This document shows positions 34,601 through 43,520 of a stretch of 64,000 nucleotides of DNA, piece after piece (position 1 is the stretch's first letter; each line of letters starts with the position of its first letter). The notes under the pieces were generated by a model. That model saw nothing but the letters and a program-made list of their open reading frames with translations. It was not told the DNA's origin and made no database searches. The position numbers and the translations under genes are program-made. Where the stretch lies: the NCBI RefSeq assembly GCF_000003815.2, contig NC_049990.1:5988635-6052634 (forward strand), given 5' to 3'. This DNA is from Branchiostoma floridae. Taxonomy: Eukaryota; Chordata; Leptocardii; Amphioxiformes; Branchiostomatidae.

Positions 34601-34858
34601 CATGCCCCGGTCCAGAACGATGACCAGAACAGTCAGAATGTTTCCGGTAACTCCCACCACAAACAGCAGCCCGCATAATACCGTCACGGGGACCAGGATG
34701 CTGTCCGAAAACAACTGCGCGGGAGCATCAGCGGAAAGGGACGCCGCCGCCGCCGGTACCTCAGTCCGGACCTCCCGAAGGTGTAGACTTTCATTGTACC
34801 GTTCGAGGAGCGGCAACAGGATCTGCAGCAAGCTCAGCGTGTCATTGGAGTAGAACAT
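25302..34858 (-). CDS. Class A peptide GPCR, ghrelin/motilin receptor (GHSR) group
   Basis: Six minus-strand exons join in phase: 34572-34858, 32266-32436, 28043-28205, 26758-26965, 26101-26174, 25302-25610; 403 aa. TM1 has GVTGNILTVLVI, TM2 NFYLASLAIADL, the TM2/TM3 loop RLWQYQPW as in ghrelin receptors, TM3 ends ERYLAICHP (DRY variant), TM6 has FVICWLPHHV and TM7 SAINPILYN. KSTQQVVKMLGVVVVAF before TM6 and the NFYLAS junction also fit the GHSR/motilin/GPR39/neuromedin-U group. The N terminus (~45 residues) has NDT and NES glycosylation sites and no signal peptide; the tail has basic and Ser-rich stretches. Disulfide Cys candidates are in ACRALYY and ACTVLEG. In this family the ligand is a peptide and coupling is usually Gq; the exact orthologue cannot be decided here. 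Confidence 0.9.
26101..26174 (-). CDS. GPCR exon 5: TM6
   Basis: A 74-base exon between CCCCAG and GTCAGC. It encodes VVVVAFVICWLPHHVAQLM, the CWLP motif of TM6 and the toggle-switch Trp. It is too short to be found by frame length; the splice phases fit both neighbours. Confidence 0.9.
26758..26965 (-). CDS. GPCR exon 4: ECL2 end, TM5, ICL3
   Basis: Acceptor CTCCCAG, donor GTGAGC. It starts with ACTVLEG (ECL2 Cys), then TM5 with ACSTVFFFGPVVL and a short basic ICL3 RVREKSTQQVVKML. Confidence 0.9.
28043..28205 (-). CDS. GPCR exon 3: end of ERY motif, ICL2 and TM4
   Basis: Acceptor TTTCAG precedes 28205; donor GTGACG follows. It encodes YLAICHPFTAKRV, a basic ICL2 and TM4 (LIWAIWGGAFV). Its first ~27 bases recur several times in the intron upstream (28295-29940). 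Confidence 0.9.
28186..29940 (-). repeat. Intron array carrying exon-3 acceptor copies
   Basis: The start of exon 3 with its acceptor (on the plus strand GGCAGATAGCCAAATATCTGAAACAT) recurs, decayed, at 28299-28330, 28536-28560, 29333-29378 and 29885-29925. Between them lie repeated blocks (CATGATTCTACAACGTTTTC, GAGATGTCAGAAC, AAAGGTCGACCC, GAATGAACATAGGTTTGAA, GGGCTTGATGGACTTT). The period is irregular, a few hundred bases. The copies have no open exon and look nonfunctional, but several keep a CAG acceptor. Confidence 0.75.
28711..28980 (-). mobile_element. LINE-type 3' fragment, minus strand
   Basis: On the minus strand it ends in AAATTCAAATAAAGAAATAAA followed by further AATAAAG repeats (28711-28740), a tail typical of L2-like elements. 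It also contains a GGACAAC/GTTGTCC inverted pair (28774 and 28804). It interrupts the exon-edge array; the 5' limit is approximate. Confidence 0.5.
29941..32145. other. GPCR intron 2, mostly unrecognised
   Basis: AT-rich intron sequence without exons that I can recognise. A copy of the TATAACCTCC dispersed family lies at 32145-32250, next to exon 2. Near 31890-31950 a CTAAGGAAGTTGAC ... CGAAACGTAGG motif (minus strand) resembles Penelope-type repeat ends, with low confidence. Confidence 0.45.
32266..32436 (-). CDS. GPCR exon 2: TM2, ECL1, TM3
   Basis: Acceptor CCTACAG precedes 32436; donor GTTAGT follows 32266. It contains the TM2 aspartate (LAIADL), PLELYRLWQYQPW, the TM3 cysteine and ends in the codon for the Arg of ERY, which is split by the intron. 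Confidence 0.9.
32841..33396. mobile_element. TIR element inside a duplicated ~45-bp flank
   Basis: AAAGCTAAGGGCACAACCCG at the left is mirrored at the right (33373-33396) with one change. On the left the element is preceded, and on the right followed, by a similar ~45-bp sequence (GAGCAATG(G/A)GTAGAAGGAAA, AGAATC(T/C)TC), far longer than a usual target duplication. The interior is GC-rich with many CGTACG-like motifs and no coding frame. It lies in GPCR intron 1. Confidence 0.65.
33421..34179. other. GPCR intron 1, nothing recognised
   Basis: No exon, RNA or clear repeat seen. Confidence 0.4.
34180..34345. repeat. Minisatellite AAAGAATTGTAGCAATGTTCT
   Basis: About six degenerate ~27-bp units. 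The second half reappears directly after the N gap at 35025, as part of the duplicated block that also carries exon 1. Confidence 0.7.
34572..34858 (-). CDS. GPCR exon 1: N terminus and TM1
   Basis: Starts at ATG 34858 and ends two bases into a codon before donor GTAACT. It encodes the extracellular N terminus with a short Ala-rich stretch, then TM1 and the first intracellular loop (RGMRTTTNFYLA). A second, essentially identical copy is at 35335-35621. Confidence 0.9.
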
Positions 34859-34924
34859 CGTCGCTCGCTGTTGCTTGCCTTTCTTTCACATCTCATGGGA
34901 TGCTCTGTTGTGTGTTTTACAATT

Positions 34925-35024
34925 NNNNNNNNNNNNNNNNNNNNNNNNNNNNNNNNNNNNNNNNNNNNNNNNNNNNNNNNNNNNNNNNNNNNNNNNNNNN
35001 NNNNNNNNNNNNNNNNNNNNNNNN
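34925..35024. other. Assembly gap (100 N)
   Basis: Exactly 100 undetermined bases, a common placeholder for a gap of unknown size. It is flanked on both sides by copies of the same ~620-bp sequence. Confidence 1.
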
Positions 35025-35334
35025 AAAGAATTGTAGTAGCGTTCTAAAGAATTGCAGCAATGAGTTCAAGAAAATTGCAGCAATGCACCAAAGAATCGTA
35101 CAGACATGGTGGATATGATTTCAATCAAAACTTTACTACGAGCCGGATTTGAATTTGATAAATAAATACAGGCAAATATTTGGTAATACCTACTTTGTAA
35201 CCTATCGATATACCACGGAATAAAAGGTCTAGAATGTTAAGTTATCATCGAGGGAATTTTACATATAAGTCCTAAAACAAGCAAGCAAAGAAGCCAAGAA
35301 ACTACAAAACGAAAGTAGAAGGAGACATAGTTAC

Positions 35335-35621
35335 CTTGCTAGATAAAAGTTTGTGGTTGTCCTCATGCCCCGGTCCAGAACGATGACCAGAACAGTCAGA
35401 ATGTTTCCGGTAACTCCCACCACAAACAGCAGCCCGCATAATACCGTCACGGGGACCAGGATGCTGTCCGAAAACAACTGCGCGGGAGCATCAGCGGAAA
35501 GGGACGCCGCCGCCGCCGGTACCTCAGTCCGGACCTCCCGAAGGTGTAGACTTTCATTGTACCGTTCGAGGAGCGGCAACAGGATCTGCAGCAAGCTCAG
35601 CGTGTCATTGGAGTAGAACAT
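35335..35621 (-). CDS. Second copy of GPCR exon 1 (probable assembly duplicate)
   Basis: Positions 35025 to about 35646 repeat 34262 to about 34883 with a constant offset of 763, including exon 1 with its ATG and donor; I saw no difference inside the exon. The copy at 34.6 kb degrades just before the gap (CTCATGGGATGCTCTG against CTCAGTGGAGTG), as expected for a low-quality contig end. Either copy could serve as the first exon, but a real duplication of this perfection next to a gap is less likely than an unmerged overlap. Confidence 0.75.
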
Positions 35622-35646
35622 CGTCGCTCGCTGTTGCTTGCCTTTC

Positions 35647-36045
35647 TTTTCACATCTCAGTGGAGTGTTGTTGTTGTTGTTTTACAATTCTTTTTAAGAA
35701 TTTGAAGAAACAAGACGTTATCTCAAAACTTGTACCCCATATATCCGGCTATATGTCCAACTGTTATTGGTACGTTCTTCAGCAGTAAAAACATCTCCTA
35801 CGAAGAGACCTGATCATCAGTGCGATCATATCGCTGTTGAAGTCCACAGCGCTGAAGACAGAATGTTTTTCTCTCACTCTGACGTCACTCGAGGAAACGC
35901 CTGAAGCTCGGCGATAATAAAATTCTCCTCGTGCTAGGTCACGTGATGGAAAATATAAACATATTCCACTCGACACCCTAGACCAATGGGAATGTGATGA
36001 CGTAGGTGCGTTGACGTTCACACGTAGGCAGAGTTTCTGTTTCAA
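35647..36045 (-). promoter_or_regulatory. Candidate GPCR 5' flank
   Basis: The region upstream of exon 1 has a palindromic CRE (TGACGTCA at 35880), an E-box within TCACGTGA at 35940-35947, and an inverted CCAAT (CCAATGGG at 35982) in about 110 bases. The clustering suggests a promoter; no start site can be proven from sequence. Confidence 0.3.
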
Positions 36046-37340
36046 ATTCGGGTTTCCTCTTGCAGATTCTGATAAAAATATATCCGCAGCATCTGTGCAA
36101 CGTCAACGTTTTGAGCTCCTTTCTGGATATGCTGGAAGTGCCCTAGAACACAGAGGAATCGCAATGAAATCAATAGGCACATAGCGAAAGCTCCCAGGAG
36201 GCTGTAGACGTATTTTTTGCGTTAGATATCACTGCCCATTTGGACAGATAACGTTGTTGACACACATAATCACGAAGTGTAACCACATCCATTGGACAGG
36301 CGCAAGGCCAAGACCTTACCCCATCTGTACTGTACATGTATCAAAGCTGATAATGTTGACAGTAATATTCTTATAAAAGATCTATTTGATAGACCAACAT
36401 ACTGTGTGTCTATATCAATGCCGAAAACAATAGCAATGACCCCAAGGCTTCACCCCATTCCACTGATGCGACGACTGTTCAGCCATCAAAATTTACCATA
36501 TTTATTGATAATGATGTGTCTTTAGTAAGATTTGCGAGTCTTGCTGTTTTTCAAGTCATACTATACTTTTACATCTCGGATATGTTCAATTTACAACGTC
36601 ATAGGTCGTACAAATCTATTTACGGTGGAAAGTAGGCCTTATACATTGATGCCAATTTTAATCACACTCTTAGTATTGCCTACCTTCATAGATCCGGCTT
36701 AACACCTTCGTGAAACGTTCGTGATAAACTATTGTGTACAAATTCAATAGTAACCACAATGAAAGCCTTTCGTCAGGCAAATACAATTTCCACGCATGAT
36801 GCAACAATTTGTTGATGGCTCTAACCGACCTTTCTGTAGGGAATAACCATTGACGTCTATTTGTGGGGAAATTCAAAGAGATATTCTTTAGGCTTTTACA
36901 TCAGGGTCAGAGTATCTGAACACTTTGTAAGATTCTTTATCCTTGAGATTAGAAGTTAGAAAGGAGCGAGGGCATGTGGGACTGTCTTTAAGAGCATCTG
37001 ACGTGTTTTTCCCGGTTGACTGGTAACACGCCATACGGCGTAACTGGTCTGTGATAGACTTTGTAAAGTTGGTAAGTTTAAGCTGCACAAGGAGTAATCA
37101 CTAACTGTATTCTTCTCAAGAATTTCAATTGGCCTGGAGTGAAATTATAAATAAACTTCATTGCACAGCTGTAAATGGTCTAACATATGGTTAGTCCTGG
37201 CAACAAGCATTTTCCCATTCTTAGACACTAGTTAAGTCTAAACATGACATAAAATTATATCTAGCTACAATTCTACATTTCTAGTAGATTCTACAAACAT
37301 TTTCTATCGACTAAGCGATTCTTAACAAATTATGCAGTAG
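36046..37340. other. Intergenic, nothing recognised
   Basis: AT-rich; no convincing exon on either strand. Confidence 0.4.
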
Positions 37341-37354
37341 CGTGCACAGTAAGC

Positions 37355-37440
37355 TTTATAATCCGGGATTCAAACCCGCGACCTTGTGGTCTTAAATCAC
37401 CATTGTTATCATAAGAGCACGGCACGTTATACATAAGCTC
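37355..37440 (-). repeat. tRNA-like SINE head (decayed)
   Basis: On the minus strand GGTCGCGGGTTTGAATCCCG has the T-arm and B-box pattern of a tRNA gene, preceded by an anticodon-stem-like ATTTAAGACCAC. The acceptor stem does not pair and the A box is poor, so it is a tRNA-derived remnant and not a gene. Confidence 0.35.
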
Positions 37441-38623
37441 ATCAGAAACGGCTGTGTATAAGGAAAAATATGCTGTCGCTGCAAGAAGCAACAGTAATAC
37501 CCACAGGGTCTTGTGACGTCATGTGCACCAGTATGTGTTTTTCTAGCTTAGTAGCATTAAGAGCACACAGTACGTCAAGCGGTCTGGGAATAGTTTGCTG
37601 AAGTAATCATCAACTACATCTGTACAGCAGTTCTTGGTATAATAGCATTAGCTTGATTTGTCAATGTAACAATTGACATTTTTCTTCAAGTGACTATTTT
37701 TGTTATAGAATACAGCTAATAACTTGAATGAAAAATGAATTGATGTCTTTGTATTGCAGTTTTTGTCCCGTATGGACCGAATGTCTCAATCGGTTAAAGG
37801 ACCCGGAAGAGAATTCTTGCAACATTAAGTACATCTTTTTATAAGATCTTTGAAAATGTTCCAAATCCTCTTAAAACTAATTATTCTAGAAGAAATCTAA
37901 GAGGCTCACTACAAAGATGCACTAGATTTAGATGCACTAAGAACACGACGCTGGCACTGAACCAGATCTTAACATCTGCTTGGATGTTCTGTATGCATCG
38001 TCTCATAATATAGTGAAAAAGAAATATATGACTCTATGCATATTCTGAATATGCAGTTCATGTCTATGGAAGAACCAATTTCAGAGACGGAAGTAAGTGT
38101 GGCGTTTCTAATGACTTGTTGACGGACAGGGCTTTTAACAGACACGGTGTCTTAAGCAAGCAGATGCTACCCTGCATTACAATCATTCTCTCGTCATATC
38201 ATAGACTTAATCTTCAGTTTTCCGACTTTCCATGTCACGAACTAATTACTTAACTCAGGTTTAAATGAGCTTCGACTAGGGACGTTCGTGGGATAGAACA
38301 TAAACTGAGGTCACGCTTCTGAGAAAAGCTACACCTCGAGCACGCTAAAAACTTTGAATAAGTTGGGATCCATCCCGATGTGAGTGATTCAAATAAATAT
38401 GCCCGGATCAGTAGCGTGTACTCTTCAGTGCAGACTTAGCGTGTTACGCCATGACGTTGTTTTTACCGGGAATGCAAAGAGAAACAAACAATATCATCAA
38501 TGTAAACATATACAAACAAACATATTTAGACTAACCTGCCAGTATGTTTCGGTGGAGGTGAAGGACATAGGCGCTTTGAGAAGCAGTGTCCAGGGAAGCA
38601 GGTCGCCGTGATAAAGCGTTATA
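37441..38623. other. Intergenic, nothing recognised
   Basis: No gene, RNA or repeat that I can support. Confidence 0.4.
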
Positions 38624-38817
38624 ACACCCCTGTCACATTATACGCGATCTTCGGGCGTGTCGATGAAAGAGCGGCCATATTTAAGATCAGAGGGTTGCGT
38701 GTATTTTTCACCTGAAAACCGTCCCTGTCACATGTAAGCCAATACTTGTACCTTGTTAAATTGTTGTGCAATAAAGTTGTTATTATAAGCGAGGCTCGCG
38801 CAATATGACAGGGGAAT
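38624..38817. mobile_element. CCCC-ended TIR element with LINE 3' fragment inside
   Basis: ACACCCCTGTCACATTATACG (from 38625) is mirrored by CAATATGACAGGGG at the right. The left end matches the right end of 57532-58343 (CCCC...TCACATTATA and CGATCTTCGG), so they are one family. Positions 38745-38786 hold a short piece of the LINE 3' end (TTGTGCAATAAAGTT) inserted near the right end. Confidence 0.65.
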
Positions 38818-39482
38818 AACAGAATGCTGGACGCATGTTCCCATTACACACCCGCACACGGAGGCGCGGGTGAAAGAAACAAATGAAGATACGCCCTCGG
38901 GCGTGTGTAATGATCAAAGAAACATGCTGCTCAAAAGAAAGAGAACATATCGAGCTTAATGGGCAGATGTTACTGTGGTCGCAGGTGGATTTTCTGTCAG
39001 CTAATATCGCATTAAAGGGCCGTTGCACCACGAACGACCTTCGGTCAAACTTGTTGGTGGCCAGAAGGTCGTCAGATTTTAGAATTGCCAGAGAATTGAC
39101 GTATCATTTCAGCTTTTTTCTTTCAAGACTTTGACTATCATGCAATGTTTTTTGAAACTATGTTCATGAATGTTTGGTAATAATTCAAACCACGTGGTGC
39201 GTGGAACAGTATTAAGTACACGTCACAGTTATCAACAACACTATCTTAGCCATTACTACTCGGCCTGACATGCCTATGAACACTAAACCAGCAATACTTT
39301 CTTCCTGAAGTCAGGGAATCAAAACGTCACGGTTTGGATTCCTGACAGTCCTGTCTAGACTTCGTATCTTTGGGACAGGCACTTTAAACGATACTACCCA
39401 GCTTTAAATATAGATACCTGACTTACGTTGGGGACTCCGAGGGAGAGGCGACAGAAGGAGAGGGATAGGCTCCCCATTCAAA
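38818..39482. other. Intergenic, nothing recognised
   Basis: A small hairpin CGACCTTC/GAAGGTCG lies at about 39036-39072; otherwise nothing that I can support. Confidence 0.4.
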
Positions 39483-39484
39483 TA

Positions 39485-39690
39485 CTGTAAATGCATTTAA
39501 GTTCGCGGGGATTTAATTTCGCGGTAGCAGGAAAAAGGACATTTCGCGGTGGTTTTAAGTTCGCGGTAGCACCATACACTAAAGTCTCTTACTGCCATGA
39601 AAATGTTCGCGGTGCTTTATAATTCGCGGTGAAGCGGCCACCGCGAAAACCGCGAACATTAATCCACCGCGAAATTTTCTGCATTTACAG
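39485..39690. mobile_element. MITE rich in TTCGCGG, TA target site
   Basis: CTGTAAATGCA at the left and TGCATTTACAG at the right form an 11-bp TIR flanked by TA on both sides (39483-39484, 39691-39692). The interior repeats TTCGCGG or CCGCGAA many times. The TA flank suggests a Tc1/mariner mobilising transposase. Confidence 0.75.
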
Positions 39691-39692
39691 TA

Positions 39693-41796
39693 CCATGTCC
39701 GATACACAGCCCTGAAAACAACGTTAACCATTGACCCTTTGGCTTCAAAAAGGCTTTGGGTCCTTAATCTTTATTTGAACCGTAATCTGGTGGAGGATTG
39801 TGCTCTGAAAGCACCAGTCATAACATCTGACGCACGGGCATTATATTACTTCATAACAGCCTTTACATGAAGCGACGCAGACATCGACTAATGAGGACTC
39901 TATCGATCACATAAGTCCATCTGGCAAGTTAATCAGATGTCTCTTTGGACTATCGTTGGAACGAGCACCGTTACGTGAACCAGAATAGACACAATTTCAT
40001 CAAATGTCACCGTCGAGATACAACGTAAAGATCAATTGTGTTATCTTCATTTTTGTTTAATTTGGTTGGATGAAATCAGGCCCTGATTTCAAGGTCGATT
40101 AAGCTATCTAAAAGGACATCGCATGGTATCGAGACATCTACTGTCAAAACGTATACAATACTGGTAGCAGAAAAAATAGGAATGGGACATCTCTATTAAC
40201 TGTAAAATTAAGAAACGAACGCCGTAAGTGTTTGGGGAAGGTAAAAAGACTTTGTAAATGTGAATGGTCCAATATTCTCAATGGATTTGTCTCCAACCAT
40301 CTCTCTGTTGCTCTGGCTCAATTTGAAAATAGACATTTTCGATACGTTTGGGAAATTAATATTCTAACCGACATGAATTGGATTTGACCAAAAGCCGACT
40401 GAAAACCATCGGGGTTTAAGAGTCTTTCGTCAGACCTGGCCATGCAGCTTTAACATATTAACTCCTGGTTACCCATTTTCCTTACGTCTAAAACATATTA
40501 AGTGCAGTCATTTTTTCCGGCCCAACAATATGAAACGTTAAGTATTGAATATTGGTTCCACAACAATGAGTTACCATTTATAATTCAAGACGTTTTGGTT
40601 CTGGTCCGTCGACTCTCATGAATTGAGACGGGGGAGCGCCACAAACTAAAGTTTTTAAAGACCTGCCCTCGGGTTTTCGACTTTCTGTCTGTCTCACTAC
40701 AATGGAACATCTATCTTGTAGTCATCTCACACAAGATGTATCCCAAAGTATCCGCCCAGATAACTCTGTCCTTTTTCTGTCCTTGTGTAACAGACACGTT
40801 CTCCGCTAAAAGGTACATATCCAACTCTTTTACCTGGGCTAGACATAGTGCACACACAACCTAAGCAGTGCTATTCTTTTTTGTCACAATGAGTTTCTGT
40901 CTACATGGACTTCTTCGTCTCCCTGTTTTCTTCATTGAACCAGCAGACGAAAGGCGCCCTTTTGCACATCTGTTGGGTGGCCTTTTGTACGACACGGTTT
41001 TATCTTCACTTTTCTATAGGTACAGCCCATCTTACATCCGCCGAGCCGACGGTAGCAAATGTGTTTTCGAGAGCAAGACGACGTGTCGAAATTCCCATGA
41101 GAGAAGCAAGGAGGCCCTAACAGGAGCATGGCTTGCCTTGGGGTGAAGAAATGTGTTTGTGAGATAGAATGGTAAACCTTAAAAGGGTCTGCTCTGCCTT
41201 TGGCAACAGGATGTCGAGCCTGGTTTATTTCAAGTAAGAAAAGTAACAAGTTTTAAATGTACGGAAGCAGAAAGGCATGACTGAAAGCACATACGCCTTT
41301 AACTGCAAGCGTAACAACAAAACAACACAAAGCCAAGAAAGTTTTAGACCATGACAACAAAACATTTGTAATCTTTAAATAGCGGTTTGTTTGAGATCGG
41401 AAAGATCGGAGATTTGAAATCAAAGTACCGAAATATTGGTACAATGTACTCTCTGACCGTTGAGCTCTGGCCGTTTTTAAGAAAGTCCTTAAAAGCTACA
41501 TGTATCCAGATTTAGACCTATGTCAACCTCTCCAGACTCGGGTCTACTTCCAAACAACATACTACTGATGACCTATGACCCACTTATAGTTATGTACCTG
41601 GGAGTCAGACCTGGCCTAGCCCAAATAGCACTCCATTAGGCCTAGGAACATTGATATTGTGCACACAGTGTTCTGTCATGTTTATTTTTTTTTAGTTTTC
41701 AGAAATGTGGAAGTCATTAATGTATTCTATTTCGTTATACAGAAAGTAGATCCCCTCACTTAAGATATATGAGTAGCATTGAAAATTGTTATTACC
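39693..41796. other. Intergenic, nothing recognised
   Basis: Short open frames near 40870-41250 on both strands overlap each other and lack recognisable homology. No gene called. Confidence 0.4.
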
Positions 41797-42205
41797 TTCG
41801 CCAAGAAGGTTATATTTTGGGTAGCGTTTGTGTGTATGTGTGTTTGTAGAAGACCACCATAACTCAAGAATGCCTGCATAGATTGTTTTGATATTTGATG
41901 TGTGGGTAGATCTTGATGAGACCTGAAAACGATTAGATTTTGGGCCTCCTAGCGGCTTGTTATAGTACTGCAGCAGAACTTCTGAGTAGGATATCTCGAG
42001 TTCTGGACATGCTGCGGCTATGATTTTTGAGTGGTAGACAAATCTTGATGCCGAGAGTGAGTGGTATAGGTTTGGGGCCCCTAGCGGCTTGTTTTAGAAC
42101 TGCAGGGCAGGTTCAGTGTCAGACTTTGAAAGGGAATAACTCAAGAAGGGGTTAACGGATTGTTGTGATTTTTGGTATGTTATTCCTCATGCGTTTTGAC
42201 AAGCC
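41797..42205. repeat. Dispersed repeat copy (ATTACCTTCGCCAAGAAGGTTAT end)
   Basis: It begins ATTACCTTCGCCAAGAAGG and holds two internal copies of a block with GGCC(T/C)CTAGCGGCTTGTT plus CTGCAG. It is the longest copy here of the family at 14275-14555 and 32145-32250, in the opposite orientation. Confidence 0.6.
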
Positions 42206-42817
42206 GGCTAAACTCACACAGTCGCACATTTTCACCATTACCGAGAATTAGGAAAAAGCCAATTTCTATGCTAAACTAGATCTACGATACTTTTACACGT
42301 CTGTTTTGTCTTTGTTGTCACCTGTACCTGCTCGGTTGGGCAAAAATGTACAATCAAGGTCTTCATTCAATTGCAGTAGTTACAACATTCTTGGACAATC
42401 AGCACGATAAATTACGTTACAGTCTCACTCAGTTATTAGCATGTCTTGCATTTTCTCCAGAGATTGCTGCGTTAAGCTCTCACAGTCCGCGCCAGAATTA
42501 TGTTTATTGTCAAATACATAATAATCCTACAAGAGAGACGCAGCAGTGACAGTGATTTATCTGGTAAAACACGCACCTCCGCGATATCTACGATATATGG
42601 ATGACATCTACGCGCGCATCAATTTTCGGCCGTTTCCAAAAATGATTTAAAAAAAGTTTTAAACCATACTGTAAATCGTACAAAGCAGCTTCAAAATAAG
42701 CAAATACATGTCGTGGATTGCAATAGTAAATATCGGAAAACGTATACTAATATCATAGAGCATTACAAGGTCAAGGAAGATGTGAAAGGGAAAAAATGAA
42801 GAATCTATTGATTGGTA
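42206..42817. other. Intergenic, nothing recognised
   Basis: A GGATGACATCTACGCGCGC motif near 42598 recalls the dispersed repeat end seen at 50850 and 51190; otherwise nothing seen. Confidence 0.4.
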
Positions 42818-42819
42818 TA

Positions 42820-42979
42820 CAGTAGAAGCCGCTTAATTGCACGGCTGATGCATGATTTGCCAGTAAACTTTGTACAATTACCCGGCTGGTGCAATAATGC
42901 AAAGTTATCTAGACCGCACCGGTTTGGGGATTCCGTGCAGTTAACAGAAGTGTGCAATTAACTGGTTTTTACTCTACTA
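42820..42979. mobile_element. pogo/Tigger-like MITE
   Basis: CAGTAGAAGCCGCTTAATTG at the left and CAATTAACTGG...TACTCTACTA at the right are inverted ends resembling pogo-type termini (CAGTAGA), flanked by TA. About 160 bp without coding capacity. Confidence 0.65.
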
Positions 42980-43264
42980 TATTCTGTTTTTTCAACCTTC
43001 CTGACCAGTTAGATGTCATAATGAAGGCAACTTTTTTGTCAAACTTTTTTTCTTCGCACGCTCGCATCGGTTTTTGGATTCCTAGAGGATGTCATCTATA
43101 TGGAAAAACAAGCCGACCATTGCCTGTAGAGGCATCTTCTACGATATTCCAACGGCATTGTCTGCTGACAGCTAAAAGATTACGGGACTTTGCGTAAAAA
43201 GGAGCAGAACAGGCCACCTGCCTACATGTACACAGTGCACACATATCGACTTTATAAAGTAGAA

Positions 43265-43520
43265 TCGTGGGATTGGTGAAAGGTGCCTATGAGACAGAGT
43301 GCTCGACTTGCCGCATGATTCGGAAGGTCTGGGGTTCAAACCCCGACCGGGTACGCACTGTTTTGTTTTCTGCTCAACACATGAGAAAGAGTACAGAAGT
43401 TTAACACACATCGCTGCCAGTGAACTAGCACCAATGCATGTGAGGCCCAAGAATTAGAGAGATGGAGATGGGCACCACTCCTGTGCACCGAAACGTGTGG
43501 TAGGATTTTAACTAATAGTA
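43265..43520 (+). repeat. tRNA-derived SINE-like element
   Basis: GTCTGGGGTTCAAACCCCGAC (near 43329-43349) is a T-arm with B box, preceded by a weak A-box region (GAGACAGAGTGCTCGACT). It is followed by a non-tRNA body and a CACCGAAACGTGTGG hairpin end. The acceptor arm is not paired well enough for a functional tRNA. Confidence 0.5.

Noticed and set aside
37355-37440. tRNA gene
   Set aside because: Only the T-arm is convincing; acceptor and D-arms do not pair.
40868-41249. Protein-coding exon on either strand
   Set aside because: Overlapping frames on both strands, no splice support and no recognisable homology.
43290-43370. tRNA gene at the GGGTTCAAACCCC motif
   Set aside because: The cloverleaf cannot be completed; better explained as a tRNA-derived SINE.
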